Both the position numbers and the translations under genes were made by a program. The notes under the pieces were generated by a model. That model made no database searches. It saw only the letters and a program-made list of their open reading frames with translations, and had not been told where the DNA came from. Below are positions 54,883 to 64,000 of a stretch of DNA of 64,000 nt, in pieces. The DNA comes from JADJLQ01 sp964405735. Lineage in GTDB: Bacteria; Bacteroidota; Bacteroidia; Chitinophagales; Saprospiraceae. The stretch covers positions 1 to 64,000 of the forward strand of contig CAYOPD010000012.1 in the NCBI GenBank assembly GCA_964405735.1, given 5' to 3'. Positions within the stretch are counted from its first letter, which is position 1; each line of letters opens with the position of its first letter.

Positions 54883-55344
54883 ATGATATACAGGCCCTGG
54901 CTGATCGAATTGATCTGGTTCATTTTTACAGGCTTAGCCGTTTACCTGGTGATCCTGCCCATCCGGTCCGAGATCTACGGCTTTCCCTTTGAAAATGCGA
55001 ATATCTGGTTTGTTCTTGTTTTTATTACTTTTCTCCGCTGGCTGCTTTTGTTGAATGCTACGCCTTTCCGGAAAAATCAGGCCTTTAAGGCTATTTTGGG
55101 CCTGGGATCCATTTGGGTCATGCTCTATTCCATCCGGCAGTTCGGTTTTTTCCAGACCTTTCTCGATGAAAAAGGCATTCAGTCCATCACCGCACACCTG
55201 CCTGAGGAACGTCAAATTGCCCTGGCCAAATACATCTCTGCCGAATTTATATTTTTTTCAGTGGGTACCATCATGGTCAGCCTGATGATGCCCCTCCGGA
55301 TGATCATATCCATATGGAGAACCTACAACCTCAATAAGTCCTGA
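54883..55344 (+). CDS. small polytopic membrane protein, unknown function
   Basis: Protein of 153 residues from ATG 54883 (a TTG precedes it). Four hydrophobic segments: IELIWFIFTGLAVYLVIL, WFVLVFITFLRWLLLL, AILGLGSIWVMLYSI and FIFFSVGTIMVSLMMPLRMII. No motif recognised. Its TGA overlaps the next ATG by one base (TGATG), so it opens a coupled four-gene unit. Confidence 0.75.
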   Translation: MIYRPWLIELIWFIFTGLAVYLVILPIRSEIYGFPFENANIWFVLVFITFLRWLLLLNATPFRKNQAFKAILGLGSIWVMLYSIRQFGFFQTFLDEKGIQSITAHLPEERQIALAKYISAEFIFFSVGTIMVSLMMPLRMIISIWRTYNLNKS

Positions 55345-56204
55345 TGTCCGTGAAAGCTTATTTACGGGGTATTTATTACGCACTCAAAAACCAGGTGATC
55401 TCCCTGGACTATCCATGGAATGCCCAATCCCGTTACACCCAGTCGAAGCCCATAAATCCCCTCCTGGATCAATGGTGTGCTTCAGGATCAGCAAGCTACC
55501 AGGACCGGCTAAATCGATTCGCTGCTTATTTGCCATTTTTTCAATCCATTCCGCGGGAAGGCGGATACCCTCCCGGTGCCATTTACTGGAGGAATGAATA
55601 TTTGCCGGGCCTGGACCTGGTCGCCCTTTATGGCCTGGTCAGAGAAATAAAACCCGGACAGATTCTCGAGATTGGCTCCGGCAACAGCACGGAGGTCATG
55701 CGCCAGGCCATCCTCGATGGGGCCCTGACCACAAAGATTCGTTGCATTGACCCCCACCCGAGAAGGGATATCCATTTTGCTGCGGATGAAATCCTGTCCA
55801 AAACCCTGGAATCCTTTGAAAACCTGGATATGTTCGATTCTCTGGAGCCGGGAGATATCCTTTTTTTTGACGGATCCCATATGGCCCTGCCCAATTCGGA
55901 TGTGACCGTATTTTTTGTAGAGATCTTACCCAGGGTCCCTCCCGGGGTGTACATTCAAATTCACGATATTTATCTGCCATTCGACTACCCCTCTGAAATG
56001 GTTCAACGCGGTTATAACGAACAGTATTTATTGGCCCTGGCTTTGATGACCGCACCGGCTTCCTTTGAACCGGTATTTCCGGCGTGGTGGATCAGCCGGC
56101 ATTCCACCTTTAGGCTGTTGCTGGACCAATTGATCTGGGAACCTCTGCAAGAAAAAAACATTGAAAAACACGGAGGTTCATTCTGGTTTAAAAAAACGGG
56201 ATAG
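55344..56204 (+). CDS. class I SAM-dependent methyltransferase-like protein
   Basis: Protein of 286 residues. The methyltransferase core includes motif I ILEIGSGNSTEVM (about residue 110), RCIDPHPRRDI and DILFFDGSHMALPNSDV, resembling methyltransferase_24-type proteins associated with surface polysaccharide clusters. It overlaps the upstream membrane gene by one base and abuts the next gene with no spacing. The likely role is methylation of a glycan or lipid carried by the membrane proteins encoded alongside (inference). Confidence 0.78.
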   Translation: MSVKAYLRGIYYALKNQVISLDYPWNAQSRYTQSKPINPLLDQWCASGSASYQDRLNRFAAYLPFFQSIPREGGYPPGAIYWRNEYLPGLDLVALYGLVREIKPGQILEIGSGNSTEVMRQAILDGALTTKIRCIDPHPRRDIHFAADEILSKTLESFENLDMFDSLEPGDILFFDGSHMALPNSDVTVFFVEILPRVPPGVYIQIHDIYLPFDYPSEMVQRGYNEQYLLALALMTAPASFEPVFPAWWISRHSTFRLLLDQLIWEPLQEKNIEKHGGSFWFKKTG

Positions 56205-57938
56205 ATGTCAAAAGGAGTATTGATCGCCGGTTGCCTGGCGCTGGCCTTTGCTTCCATGATCTATTATCCAAAATGGAAAATGGGACGCACGGAGGCTACC
56301 ATCTCCTGGGATGTCTCCGGCTACTATCTGTACCTACCCGCCTTGTTTATTTACCACGACCTCCGAAAGCTTGAATTCAAAAAGGTCATCGATGAAAAAT
56401 ATTATCCCAGCAGCAGTCCATATCAATCCTATTCCCATGCATCCGGAAACCAGGTCATGAAATATACCTGTGGGCTGGCGATCCTATACAGCCCATTTTT
56501 CCTGCTGGCACACGGCCTTGCAAGGATCACCGGCTCACCTGCAGATGGATATTCGACCATGTACCAGTTTATGCTTTCCTTGGGTAGCCTGGTATATGCT
56601 TTCCTGGGCCTTTGGATGCTGCGCTTGCTCCTGAGGCGGTATTTCGATGAGGGGCTCACCGCACTGTGCCTGGCTATCCTGGTTTTCGCCACGAATTATT
56701 TTGATTATGCCTCCATTACCGGGGCGATGAGCCATAATTATTTATTTACCCTCTACACCGCCCTCTTGCTGCTCACGGATCAATATTACCGGGACAGGAA
56801 GGCCCGTTGGTTTTATCTCGCTGCGGGCTTATGCGGATTGATGGTTTTGATCCGTCCGACTGAAACGATCAGCCTCTTTATTTTATTGGGTTGGGGGATC
56901 CGGTCGGAGGCAAAGCTCAGGGAACGGATATTCAGCTTTACCGGTCAGCTTCCGTTGATGCTCACTGGCCTTTTGAGCTTCCTGGTTGCCCCTGCGATAC
57001 AGTTGATATACTGGAAATATGTTGCGGGTGAATGGTTGGTTTACAGTTACCAGGATCAGGGTTTCAGTTGGTTTGAAGGGCACCATATCCTGCAGGGCTT
57101 GTTCAGTTACCGTGCGGGTTGGCTGGTCTATTCTCCAATCATGATTCTAAGCCTGGCAGGACTCGTCATTAATGGCTATCTGAAAAAACCATGGACCTGG
57201 GTATACACCGTATTTTTCCTCACCAGCCTTTACCTGACTTTTGCCTGGGACGAATGGACCTATGGAGGCAGTCTTGGCCAGCGTGCCCTGGTCCAGCATT
57301 ACCCGGTTTTTTTACTCGGTCTTGCTTCAAGCCTGGAAATGATCAGGAAGCATGACTGGCTGAACAGGCTGTTTTACCTGTTGATTGGTTTTTGCATCGC
57401 GTATAATCTATGGCTGACCCATCAGGCCCACAGGGGCGGGATCTACGAGGCCGGTATGATGAATAAAGCCTATTTCTGGCACACCCTCTTCAAATTTGCA
57501 AACGATCCGGAGTCCAAAAAACTGCTCGATACGAATGAGCCCATTTATCCTTTAGATGAAACAAAAGCCAATCTTTTGTTGGATACCCTCTATGCACCGG
57601 ATTCAAATAATTGTCCTTCAGAATCCTCTTCGGTAGTGCTGTATGAAAATGCGGCCCCTGCAGGTACATTGAAGATAAAAGCCCTGGTCCGCACCCCTCA
57701 AAAAGAATGGGATGTCTGGCAGATGGCCCAACTGATTGTCCAGTATTTCAAAGGAGACCAATCGGTTAAGACGGTGCTCATCCGGGTGAACCGTTTCCTT
57801 AATGATGGGGAAGAAAAATGGATTGACCTGGTGACGAAAAGCCCGGACAAAACCTTCGACCGCCTGAAAATCAGCTTATGGAACCCCGGGCCTAAACCGG
57901 CCTGTGTCAATGCAACGAAAATATATGTGGCGGACTGA
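56205..57938 (+). CDS. polytopic GT-C-like membrane protein
   Basis: Protein of 577 residues with about eleven hydrophobic segments in the first 410 residues, followed by a soluble domain of about 160 residues. The first loop has SWDVSGYYLYLPALF, with an Asp in the position used by GT-C (PMT/ArnT-type) glycosyltransferases. Later GMNNK-type and HTLFKFANDPES segments lie in the soluble part. I cannot assign a family with certainty. It overlaps the next gene and starts directly at the stop of the methyltransferase gene. Confidence 0.72.
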   Translation: MSKGVLIAGCLALAFASMIYYPKWKMGRTEATISWDVSGYYLYLPALFIYHDLRKLEFKKVIDEKYYPSSSPYQSYSHASGNQVMKYTCGLAILYSPFFLLAHGLARITGSPADGYSTMYQFMLSLGSLVYAFLGLWMLRLLLRRYFDEGLTALCLAILVFATNYFDYASITGAMSHNYLFTLYTALLLLTDQYYRDRKARWFYLAAGLCGLMVLIRPTETISLFILLGWGIRSEAKLRERIFSFTGQLPLMLTGLLSFLVAPAIQLIYWKYVAGEWLVYSYQDQGFSWFEGHHILQGLFSYRAGWLVYSPIMILSLAGLVINGYLKKPWTWVYTVFFLTSLYLTFAWDEWTYGGSLGQRALVQHYPVFLLGLASSLEMIRKHDWLNRLFYLLIGFCIAYNLWLTHQAHRGGIYEAGMMNKAYFWHTLFKFANDPESKKLLDTNEPIYPLDETKANLLLDTLYAPDSNNCPSESSSVVLYENAAPAGTLKIKALVRTPQKEWDVWQMAQLIVQYFKGDQSVKTVLIRVNRFLNDGEEKWIDLVTKSPDKTFDRLKISLWNPGPKPACVNATKIYVAD

Positions 57939-60078
57939 AAAATGGAAAGGGAAAGAATGGGTGCCGGATTCCCTGTATGCCATTCTGCTCGGATTGGCCT
58001 TCATGCAGGTGATCGTAGGCTTCGATAAAATCAATCCGTCCAATACCGCCTGGTTATTGATCCGGGGCAGCGATCTTTCTTATCATTATCTGGCCTGGGA
58101 ATATTTCAAAGACGGTCCCTGGTCCTGGCCCCCCGGTAAATTGGTGGGATATGCCTACCCGATGTACAACAGCGTCATGTATACCGATTCCATTCCCCTG
58201 CTGGCTTTCCTGTTCAAATCCATCCGGGGATTGCTCCCCGGTGACTTCCAGTATTTCGGAATCTGGTATGCCCTGTGTTTTATACTCAATACCTGGTTTG
58301 GCCTGGCTTTGATGAAAGATGCCCGGTGGCAATGGAGTTTTCGTTGGCTGATCGCGCCATTTTTTACCGGAGCGGTCGTCCTGGTTGCGCGATTTGGCCA
58401 CGCGGCCCTTTGCGGTCAATGGGTGTTGTTGTATGTACTCCTGATTTATCTTAAAACGAATGAATGGCCATTTGTCAAAGTAAGCCGCCATTTATATTCG
58501 GTTGTCTTTCTGACCAGCCTGATTCATCCGTATTTGTTATTCATGGTGCTGGCCTTGTCTGTGACCCCTCTCTTCAGATTAAAATGGCATAAGTTAATTT
58601 CATGGAGAAAAATCCCAATTCATATCCTGGTGTCTTCTGTCCTGGCCTTGACCGGATGGTATTTGAGCGGTGCGTTTCTTTTTAAAGGACAATTGTCAGA
58701 AGGCCTGGGTAAATATTCAGCCAACCTGAATACTTTATTTAATGCCTGGGATGTTGGCCGATGGGGCCCGTCTTTCCCCTATTTCGACCAGGGGCAGGGC
58801 GAAGGGATTAGCTACCTCGGACTGGGCATGCTCTTACTGATCCTGTTGTTGGCTGGTTTTTCCCTGATCCACAATATCTCAAAACACTCAACTTCCCAAA
58901 AATTTCAAGCTGCCTCAATCGATTTTTTCTTCCTGGGATCGATGCTGTTTTTTGTTTTTGCCCTCAGCCCCAAATGGACTTTTGGAAACCAGCTGCTTAT
59001 CGACTGGGGTTACAACGATTATATCAGCAGAACCTTCCGGGGTACCGGGCGATTTACCTGGCCTCTGTTTTATTTTATTCTTTATTTCACTTTCCTGAAA
59101 TTAAATCAGTTGTCCTGGCCGAAGTGGGCCAAATACCTTTGCCTGGGGGTCCTGCTGCTGGTTCAGGCGGTGGATCTAGGCCCCCTCTGGAAGCGGAAAC
59201 CTTATATCGATTCCCCGCCTCCTTCCCTGCCCTTTGTTGATCAGTTTAAACAATTATTTGCCGCCGGTGACAAAATCATTGTTTATCCCCCCTACTCGGC
59301 CACGATCGCGGACTACTGGGATTATATTGATTTTACCAACCTTGCACAGCAGGCAGGAAAACCAATCACCGCTGGATACGGAGCCCGTTTTCCAGAGGAA
59401 ATCGGCCGGGCATTCCGGGACAGCCTTATGAATCTATCGGCCTATCTCGCAGCCCATCCCTGGGATTTGGTGATCACTCATGTGGATTCGGTGAACCTGC
59501 ACAAGGAATTGATCCGAAAACCTGGAGGCCGCTCATTTCAATTTGAACGGTACAGGGTCTTTATTCCCGATTCCCTGATGAATAAAACCGACCTGGCCGG
59601 AATTGACCCGGCATCCATGGACAGAATTAAAACCCAACAACAGGTCAGTTTTCGGGCATACCTGGAGGCACACGCTTCTTCCGTAATCGCGGGAGCCGTG
59701 TATGAAGAAGGCCTCGGCCATCTTGGAGAACAGACAAAACAATACTTAAAAGGATTGGGCTCCATGACCGATTCCCTGCATTTTGGTGCTTCCTGGGCAT
59801 TCATTATTCAAAACCGAAGGTTTATCCGCGAGGCCATGTCCATGACTCACCCCGTTTCCCTTTCCGATTCCTTCCAATGCCAGGGACATCAAACCATACT
59901 CAACCTGGAATCCGGCGGCTACCAGGCAGGTAAAAAAATATCCATTCGGCTGGGCGAAGAAGAAAGGTCCAGACCGGTACGTGGCTTAACCCTGGTTGTC
60001 CTGGATTCCTGCGGGCGGTTTGTGGAGAAAGTCCGTTTTGACACCTATTTGTCCGATGGCTTTTTGATCAGGGAATGA
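57925..60078 (+). CDS. DUF6311-like polytopic membrane protein (GT-C superfamily candidate)
   Basis: Protein of about 717 residues. Possible starts are GTG 57904, ATG 57910 and ATG 57925; I use the last (MWRTEKWKGKEW), which still overlaps the previous gene by 14 bases. The first loop, GSDLSYHYLAWEYFKDGPWSWPPGKL followed by PMYNSVMYTDSIPLLA (split here), is the characteristic pattern of DUF6311. About eleven membrane segments follow to residue 410, then a soluble C-terminal domain of about 300 residues. Family members sit in glycan clusters and are thought to be glycosyltransferases. The acceptor is unknown. Confidence 0.75.
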   Translation: MWRTEKWKGKEWVPDSLYAILLGLAFMQVIVGFDKINPSNTAWLLIRGSDLSYHYLAWEYFKDGPWSWPPGKLVGYAYPMYNSVMYTDSIPLLAFLFKSIRGLLPGDFQYFGIWYALCFILNTWFGLALMKDARWQWSFRWLIAPFFTGAVVLVARFGHAALCGQWVLLYVLLIYLKTNEWPFVKVSRHLYSVVFLTSLIHPYLLFMVLALSVTPLFRLKWHKLISWRKIPIHILVSSVLALTGWYLSGAFLFKGQLSEGLGKYSANLNTLFNAWDVGRWGPSFPYFDQGQGEGISYLGLGMLLLILLLAGFSLIHNISKHSTSQKFQAASIDFFFLGSMLFFVFALSPKWTFGNQLLIDWGYNDYISRTFRGTGRFTWPLFYFILYFTFLKLNQLSWPKWAKYLCLGVLLLVQAVDLGPLWKRKPYIDSPPPSLPFVDQFKQLFAAGDKIIVYPPYSATIADYWDYIDFTNLAQQAGKPITAGYGARFPEEIGRAFRDSLMNLSAYLAAHPWDLVITHVDSVNLHKELIRKPGGRSFQFERYRVFIPDSLMNKTDLAGIDPASMDRIKTQQQVSFRAYLEAHASSVIAGAVYEEGLGHLGEQTKQYLKGLGSMTDSLHFGASWAFIIQNRRFIREAMSMTHPVSLSDSFQCQGHQTILNLESGGYQAGKKISIRLGEEERSRPVRGLTLVVLDSCGRFVEKVRFDTYLSDGFLIRE

Positions 60079-60199
60079 CCATTACACCCACTGGATTTAC
60101 CCTTTGTCTCTCCTCACCCTCAATAAATTAACAATTTGCTTCCTCCTAAACCTTCCACCAAACAAATCCCGAATAATTCTACCATCCTAGGCACACTAT

Positions 60200-60306
60200 A
60201 ATCCTACAATTCCTACAATCCTACAATCCTACAATCCTACAATCCAACAATCCTATAATCCTATAATCCTATAATCCTATAATCCTATAATCCTATAAAT
60301 CCTACA
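60200..60306. repeat. 8-bp tandem repeat aatcctac/aatcctat, about 13 copies
   Basis: Units run aatcctac (several, one with an extra t), aatccaac, then six of aatcctat, ending aaatcctac. It lies in the 282-base interval between the DUF6311-like gene and uvrD, 54 bases before the uvrD ATG. Copy number should vary by slippage. No gene is visible in the rest of the interval. Confidence 0.85.
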
Positions 60307-60360
60307 TATCCCATTAAACATTTCCATAACATGATTTAAAGCCCTAATTTCGCAGTTTCA

Positions 60361-62643
60361 ATGTCAGAACTTACCGCGAAAATCGATTACCTGGCCGATC
60401 TCAATCAAGCCCAGCGTGACGCCGTGACCTGCACGGATGGGCCCATCATGGTGATCGCCGGGCCAGGGAGCGGCAAGACCAGGGTGCTAACCTACCGGAT
60501 ATCCTACCTGATTGAACAGGGAGTGCCTCCCTGGCAGATTCTGGCTCTGACTTTTACCAACAAGGCGGCCAAAGAAATGCGTGAGCGCATCGAAAAAGTC
60601 GTCGGTTCGAGGGCCAAGTACATCTGGGCCGGTACCTACCATTCCATCTTTGCCAAAATCCTGCGGATAGAAGCGTCCAAGATTGGCTACCCGCCCAATT
60701 TTACCATTTACGATACGGACGATACCAAAAGCCTGATCGGGGATATCATCTCCGAACTTTCACTGGACAAGCAGGTATATAACGCCGGGCAGATCCGGGC
60801 CAGGATCTCTTCCGCAAAATCAAACCTGATTTCTCCCAAGGCCTACCTGCAACAGGAAGAGCTGATGAACCAGGATAAATTGAACCGCATCCCCTATTTC
60901 CAGACGATCTACGAACGGTATGTCAACCGGTGCCAGAAGGCCGGAGCAATGGATTTTGACGACCTGCTCTACCAGATGTATATCATGCTCTACCGGAATC
61001 CGGAAAATGTGAAAGAAAAATACCAGACCCAGTTTCAATACATCCTCGTAGATGAATTCCAGGATACCAACTACCTGCAATATGCCATCGTAAAACAGCT
61101 CATTGAATATCCCGGCAGTAAAAAAAATATCTGCATCGTAGGAGATGATGCCCAAAGTATTTATGCCTTCCGGGGAGCAACCATCCGAAACATTTTTGAT
61201 TTCGAGACCGATTATCCTCAGCACCGCAAATTTAAGCTGGAGCAGAATTACCGGAGTACCGAACATATCGTATCTGCAGCCAACCAGGTCATCCAGAACA
61301 ACCGCAACCAGATCGAAAAAACCCTTTGGACGGATGAAGGTGGAGGAAATAAGATCCGGATCATCAAATCCGTCTCCGACCAGGAGGAAGGCAAGCGCGT
61401 AGCGGACAGTATTGTAGAATGGAAAAACCGGGCAGGCCTCGCCAATCACCAGTTTGCCGTCCTTTACCGTACCAACGCCCAGTCCCGGATCGTGGAAGAA
61501 CAGTTGCGACGCAACAACATCCCCTATAAGGTATTCGGAGGCCTGAGCTTCTATCAACGGAAAGAGATCAAGGATTTTATAGCCTACCTGAGATTGTCTA
61601 CCAATCCCAGGGATGAAGAGGCCTTAAAAAGGGTGATCAATTACCCTCGCAGGGGCATCGGCGAATCCACCGTTCAAAAAGCACTGGAATACGCCAATGA
61701 TCACCAGATCACCCTCTGGGAGGCACTTCATTACCCGGAGTTGCTCGGCCGGTCGGCATCCGCCGTAAAACATTTCCTGGCCGTGGTACAAGCCTGTATG
61801 GAACAGGCTACCACCAACAATGCCTATGCCGCCGCGCTCTATATAGGCAAGGCAAGTGGCCTGCTCGATGCTCTCAAGGGGGACAGAACCCAGGACGGGA
61901 TCGCCCGGCTCGACAACGTAAATGCCCTGCTCGATGGCATACAGGAATACATCGAAAATGACGAAGCTGCCGTTGAAAATGATACCGGGGAAAGGGACTT
62001 ATCCGCTTACCTGCAGACCATTTCCCTGCTCACCGACCAGGATGAAGAGATCAAGAATCACGATTTTGTCACGCTGATGTCCGTACACGCGGCCAAGGGG
62101 CTGGAATTCCACACCGTATTTATTGTCGGCATGGAAGAAAATCTGTTCCCAAGTTATATGAGCATGGCGGACCCGGACCAATTGGAGGAAGAAAGAAGGT
62201 TGTTTTATGTGGCGATCACCCGCGCCAAACGCCAACTGATCCTCACCCACGCAACCATGCGCTACCAATATGGCAAACCCCGGTTCAATGACCCGAGCCG
62301 ATTCCTCGAAGAAATCGATAACCGGCACATCGACACCGCAGTGACCCTTCGCAATGCCGGCCCATTTTCAGACGGGCCTCGTATCCTGAGCACCATCCCC
62401 AAACTCGGTTCAAAAAAAGAAAACCCTGTAACTGTGGATCCAGCCAATTTCACTGTGTCCCCTGCTGAGGCCATCGAAGTGGGCATGGAGGTCCTTCACA
62501 TAAAGTTTGGTGCAGGTAAAGTGCTTCATATTGATGGAGCAAGGGACAACAGGGTCGCTACCATCGAATTTCACAACATCGATGATCCGCAGAGAAGGAT
62601 CATGCTTAAATTCAGTAAGCTGCAGATAATAAAGCGGCAATAA
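60361..62643 (+). CDS. UvrD/PcrA-type superfamily 1A DNA helicase
   Basis: ATP-dependent 3'-5' helicase of 760 residues (PcrA about 724, UvrD 720). Motifs in order: Q motif LNQAQRDAV, Walker A GPGSGKT (residues 34-40), TFTNKAAKEM (Ia), LVDEFQDTN (II), GDDAQSIYAFRGA (III), LEQNYRST (IV), and VHAAKGLEFHTVFI plus LFYVAITRAK (V/VI). The C-terminal part from about 690 (VGMEVLHIKFGAGKVLHI) is the tudor-like tail of PcrA. It acts in nucleotide excision repair, replication restart and transcription conflict. Whether it is the uvrD or pcrA ortholog cannot be settled here. Confidence 0.95.
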   Translation: MSELTAKIDYLADLNQAQRDAVTCTDGPIMVIAGPGSGKTRVLTYRISYLIEQGVPPWQILALTFTNKAAKEMRERIEKVVGSRAKYIWAGTYHSIFAKILRIEASKIGYPPNFTIYDTDDTKSLIGDIISELSLDKQVYNAGQIRARISSAKSNLISPKAYLQQEELMNQDKLNRIPYFQTIYERYVNRCQKAGAMDFDDLLYQMYIMLYRNPENVKEKYQTQFQYILVDEFQDTNYLQYAIVKQLIEYPGSKKNICIVGDDAQSIYAFRGATIRNIFDFETDYPQHRKFKLEQNYRSTEHIVSAANQVIQNNRNQIEKTLWTDEGGGNKIRIIKSVSDQEEGKRVADSIVEWKNRAGLANHQFAVLYRTNAQSRIVEEQLRRNNIPYKVFGGLSFYQRKEIKDFIAYLRLSTNPRDEEALKRVINYPRRGIGESTVQKALEYANDHQITLWEALHYPELLGRSASAVKHFLAVVQACMEQATTNNAYAAALYIGKASGLLDALKGDRTQDGIARLDNVNALLDGIQEYIENDEAAVENDTGERDLSAYLQTISLLTDQDEEIKNHDFVTLMSVHAAKGLEFHTVFIVGMEENLFPSYMSMADPDQLEEERRLFYVAITRAKRQLILTHATMRYQYGKPRFNDPSRFLEEIDNRHIDTAVTLRNAGPFSDGPRILSTIPKLGSKKENPVTVDPANFTVSPAEAIEVGMEVLHIKFGAGKVLHIDGARDNRVATIEFHNIDDPQRRIMLKFSKLQIIKRQ

Positions 62644-62686
62644 CCCCTGGATTCGGGTTTATCCCCTGAACAGGCAAAATATCCGG

Positions 62687-63799
62687 TTAATTGAGTTTGA
62701 TTACTTTTTGGATTGCATTTTTATTGCCGGCATGTAATCGGATGATGTAAATTCCTGATTGAAGGTCGTTTAAGTCCAGTTCCGTCTGTTCAATACCCGC
62801 TTCAAGGTCTCCCACCCGGGTCAAATGTCCACTGTAAGAAAATATTTCATAACGGGTTGGGGACTGTATTTCCGGCGAAATATAAAGTTGGATCCGGTCA
62901 TTGAAAATTGACGGAAAGACCATGAAGTCATTCTTAATGGGTCGCCGTATTAACTTCACCGGACTATAACTGGAGCTACCATCCGAATCATATTGCTGTA
63001 GCCGGTAATAATTCCTGCCAGGAAGAGCTGATAAATCCACAAAATTATACTCCCTTTTTGCGTCCGTCGTACCCGCACCCGGTATCCTGCCAATCTCCTG
63101 AAACCGGATACCGTCCGGACTTCGCTGGATGGAAAAAAAATCGTTATTAAATTCGGCAAGTGTCGTCCAGAGAATCCTTGGGTTTTTTTCATTGATGACC
63201 TCAAATTGAGCCAACTGGATAGGTAAATTAAAATTGTCTCCAACGGTAAAATCATCAATATAGAACACCTTATTGTCCGTGCATGCCCCATTGTTCCCGG
63301 GAGCAAATTGAAACCGGAAATAAAGTGAAGGTTGATTGTCGGCTCCGGCTGGCAAGTCATAAAACAATACGCTCCAGGCGGATGTGGCACCCGCAGATAC
63401 ATCTGCTGTTACCGTGGTCCAGGTTGTCCCATTGGTGCTCCATTGAAATGGCACGGTAGAATTGAAAGCAGGGGTGACGGATCGGCCAAAACCAACCCGG
63501 ATATTGAATCTACCCATGGTGGAGATGGCTCCTGAAGTCAGTGTGTAATTTGTGCTTTGGTGCGCACAATTTTGAAAAATAACCCCGGGAGCTCCTGAGG
63601 CACCGGGACTTTGGGGCGATGAAGTATAACCTGTGCTCGGATTTGAATTGGAACTGGCTATATTTGTTGCCGATGAAATCGTCCAATTAGCTGCCATATT
63701 GGGCTCCTCGTAAAATTTACTGGCATGAACATGGAAAGTGCATATAAGAAGCAAAAGATTCAAGAAGAATCTCCTGGTACTGCGGTATAGTCTGTTCAT
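62687..63799 (-). CDS. T9SS-secreted protein with type A sorting domain
   Basis: Protein of 370 residues with signal peptide MNRLYRSTRRFFLNLLLLICTFHVHA. The mature N-terminal 180 residues are Ser/Thr/Asn/Gly-rich and predicted beta (WTISSATNIASSNSNPSTG, FQWSTNGTTWTTVTADVS, VFYIDDFTVGDNF), as in MAM- or laminin-G-like exported domains. A Bacteroidota-typical segment follows (VINEKNPRILWTTLAEFNNDFFSIQRSPDG). The C-terminal T9SS domain begins near residue 293 (FMVFPSIFNDRIQLYI) and ends in SGIYIIRL...QKVIKL, a variant of YPNPF. Function unknown. The gene is convergent with uvrD, 43 bases apart. Confidence 0.85.
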   Translation of the reverse strand: MNRLYRSTRRFFLNLLLLICTFHVHASKFYEEPNMAANWTISSATNIASSNSNPSTGYTSSPQSPGASGAPGVIFQNCAHQSTNYTLTSGAISTMGRFNIRVGFGRSVTPAFNSTVPFQWSTNGTTWTTVTADVSAGATSAWSVLFYDLPAGADNQPSLYFRFQFAPGNNGACTDNKVFYIDDFTVGDNFNLPIQLAQFEVINEKNPRILWTTLAEFNNDFFSIQRSPDGIRFQEIGRIPGAGTTDAKREYNFVDLSALPGRNYYRLQQYDSDGSSSYSPVKLIRRPIKNDFMVFPSIFNDRIQLYISPEIQSPTRYEIFSYSGHLTRVGDLEAGIEQTELDLNDLQSGIYIIRLHAGNKNAIQKVIKLN

Positions 63800-64000
63800 A
63801 TATTGGTAATTTGATAGTGAAAATTAAGACAAATTAATCACTATTCTAAGTGTCAGGATTGGGCAGATAATTTCAAAATAAGGCAAGATTAATAAATTAT
63901 TTTGCATACCTAATCTTAATTGCTTAATATACAGTTCTTTAGAATGTTAATAAAGGTTCTATGGTTTTATTCTATAAGCCCGGCACAAAACTCAAACCAA
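63800..64000. other. AT-rich region upstream of the T9SS-secreted gene
   Basis: Strongly AT-rich, no open frame of note. On the minus strand ttaatttgtctt and ttattttgaaa resemble -7 elements but neither matches TAnnTTTG with a -33 partner. It probably holds the promoter of the minus-strand gene and is otherwise unassigned. Confidence 0.4.

Overview
The window looks like a chromosomal segment of a Bacteroidota bacterium, probably a Saprospiria-like lineage, taken from a draft or metagenome assembly with three runs of 100 N. The evidence is type IX secretion (T9SS) C-terminal sorting domains, lipoproteins starting with short Cys-containing signal peptides, TAnnTTTG-type -7 promoter elements, tandem ASPIC/VCBS proteins, a DUF1800/DUF1501 pair, a bacterial ceramide pathway and an absence of strong Shine-Dalgarno sites. 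The lineage below phylum level is inference. I saw no rRNA, tRNA, CRISPR array, transposase or phage gene.

Layout. (1) 1-15003: three large VCBS/ASPIC surface proteins in tandem with a small lipoprotein, remnants of lost copies, a cluster of palindromic REP-like elements, then a nine-Asp-box BNR/sortilin-like protein whose C-terminus is broken only by a false assembly gap. (2) 15097-21014, minus strand: a compact operon that reads as ceramide and sphingophospholipid synthesis (TlpA-like lipoprotein, sphingomyelin-synthase-like PAP2, serine palmitoyltransferase, GNAT-like N-acyltransferase, CPBP membrane protein, NAD-dependent reductase). (3) 21171-24581: UDP-GlcNAc 2-epimerase, epoxyqueuosine reductase and a GT1 glycosyltransferase. 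(4) 24808-41071: exported carbohydrate-active and redox enzymes: GH5-like hydrolase, acetyl-xylan-esterase-like hydrolase, an unrecognised exported toroid-like protein, Gfo/Idh/MocA oxidoreductase, CocE-type hydrolase, and a GMC oxidoreductase with a Tat-signal small subunit next to an exported TIM-barrel isomerase/epimerase and a cytochrome c-sugar dehydrogenase fusion. The last group resembles periplasmic glucoside 3-dehydrogenase systems.

(5) 41104-51410: pectin/arabinan-type metabolism: GH51 arabinofuranosidase, a LacI regulator with a perfect operator palindrome beside it, then a hexuronate operon (tagaturonate reductase, uronate isomerase, KDG kinase, KDPG aldolase, a second KDG-type kinase, hexuronate transporter). 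Altronate dehydratase is not in the window. (6) 51546-54829: DUF1800 and DUF1501 pair, the latter with a T9SS sorting domain. (7) 54883-60078: a tightly coupled four-gene membrane/methyltransferase cassette with two GT-C-like polytopic proteins, one a DUF6311 member. (8) 60361-63799: UvrD/PcrA helicase and a T9SS-secreted protein.

Intergenic DNA is unusual: many spacers are made of 7-8 bp tandem repeats or of recurring phrases such as TTCGTGCGGTTCGTGC, often touching stop codons on both sides. Two of the three gaps are flanked by identical 55-bp copies, which indicates unmerged k=55 contig overlaps rather than missing DNA.
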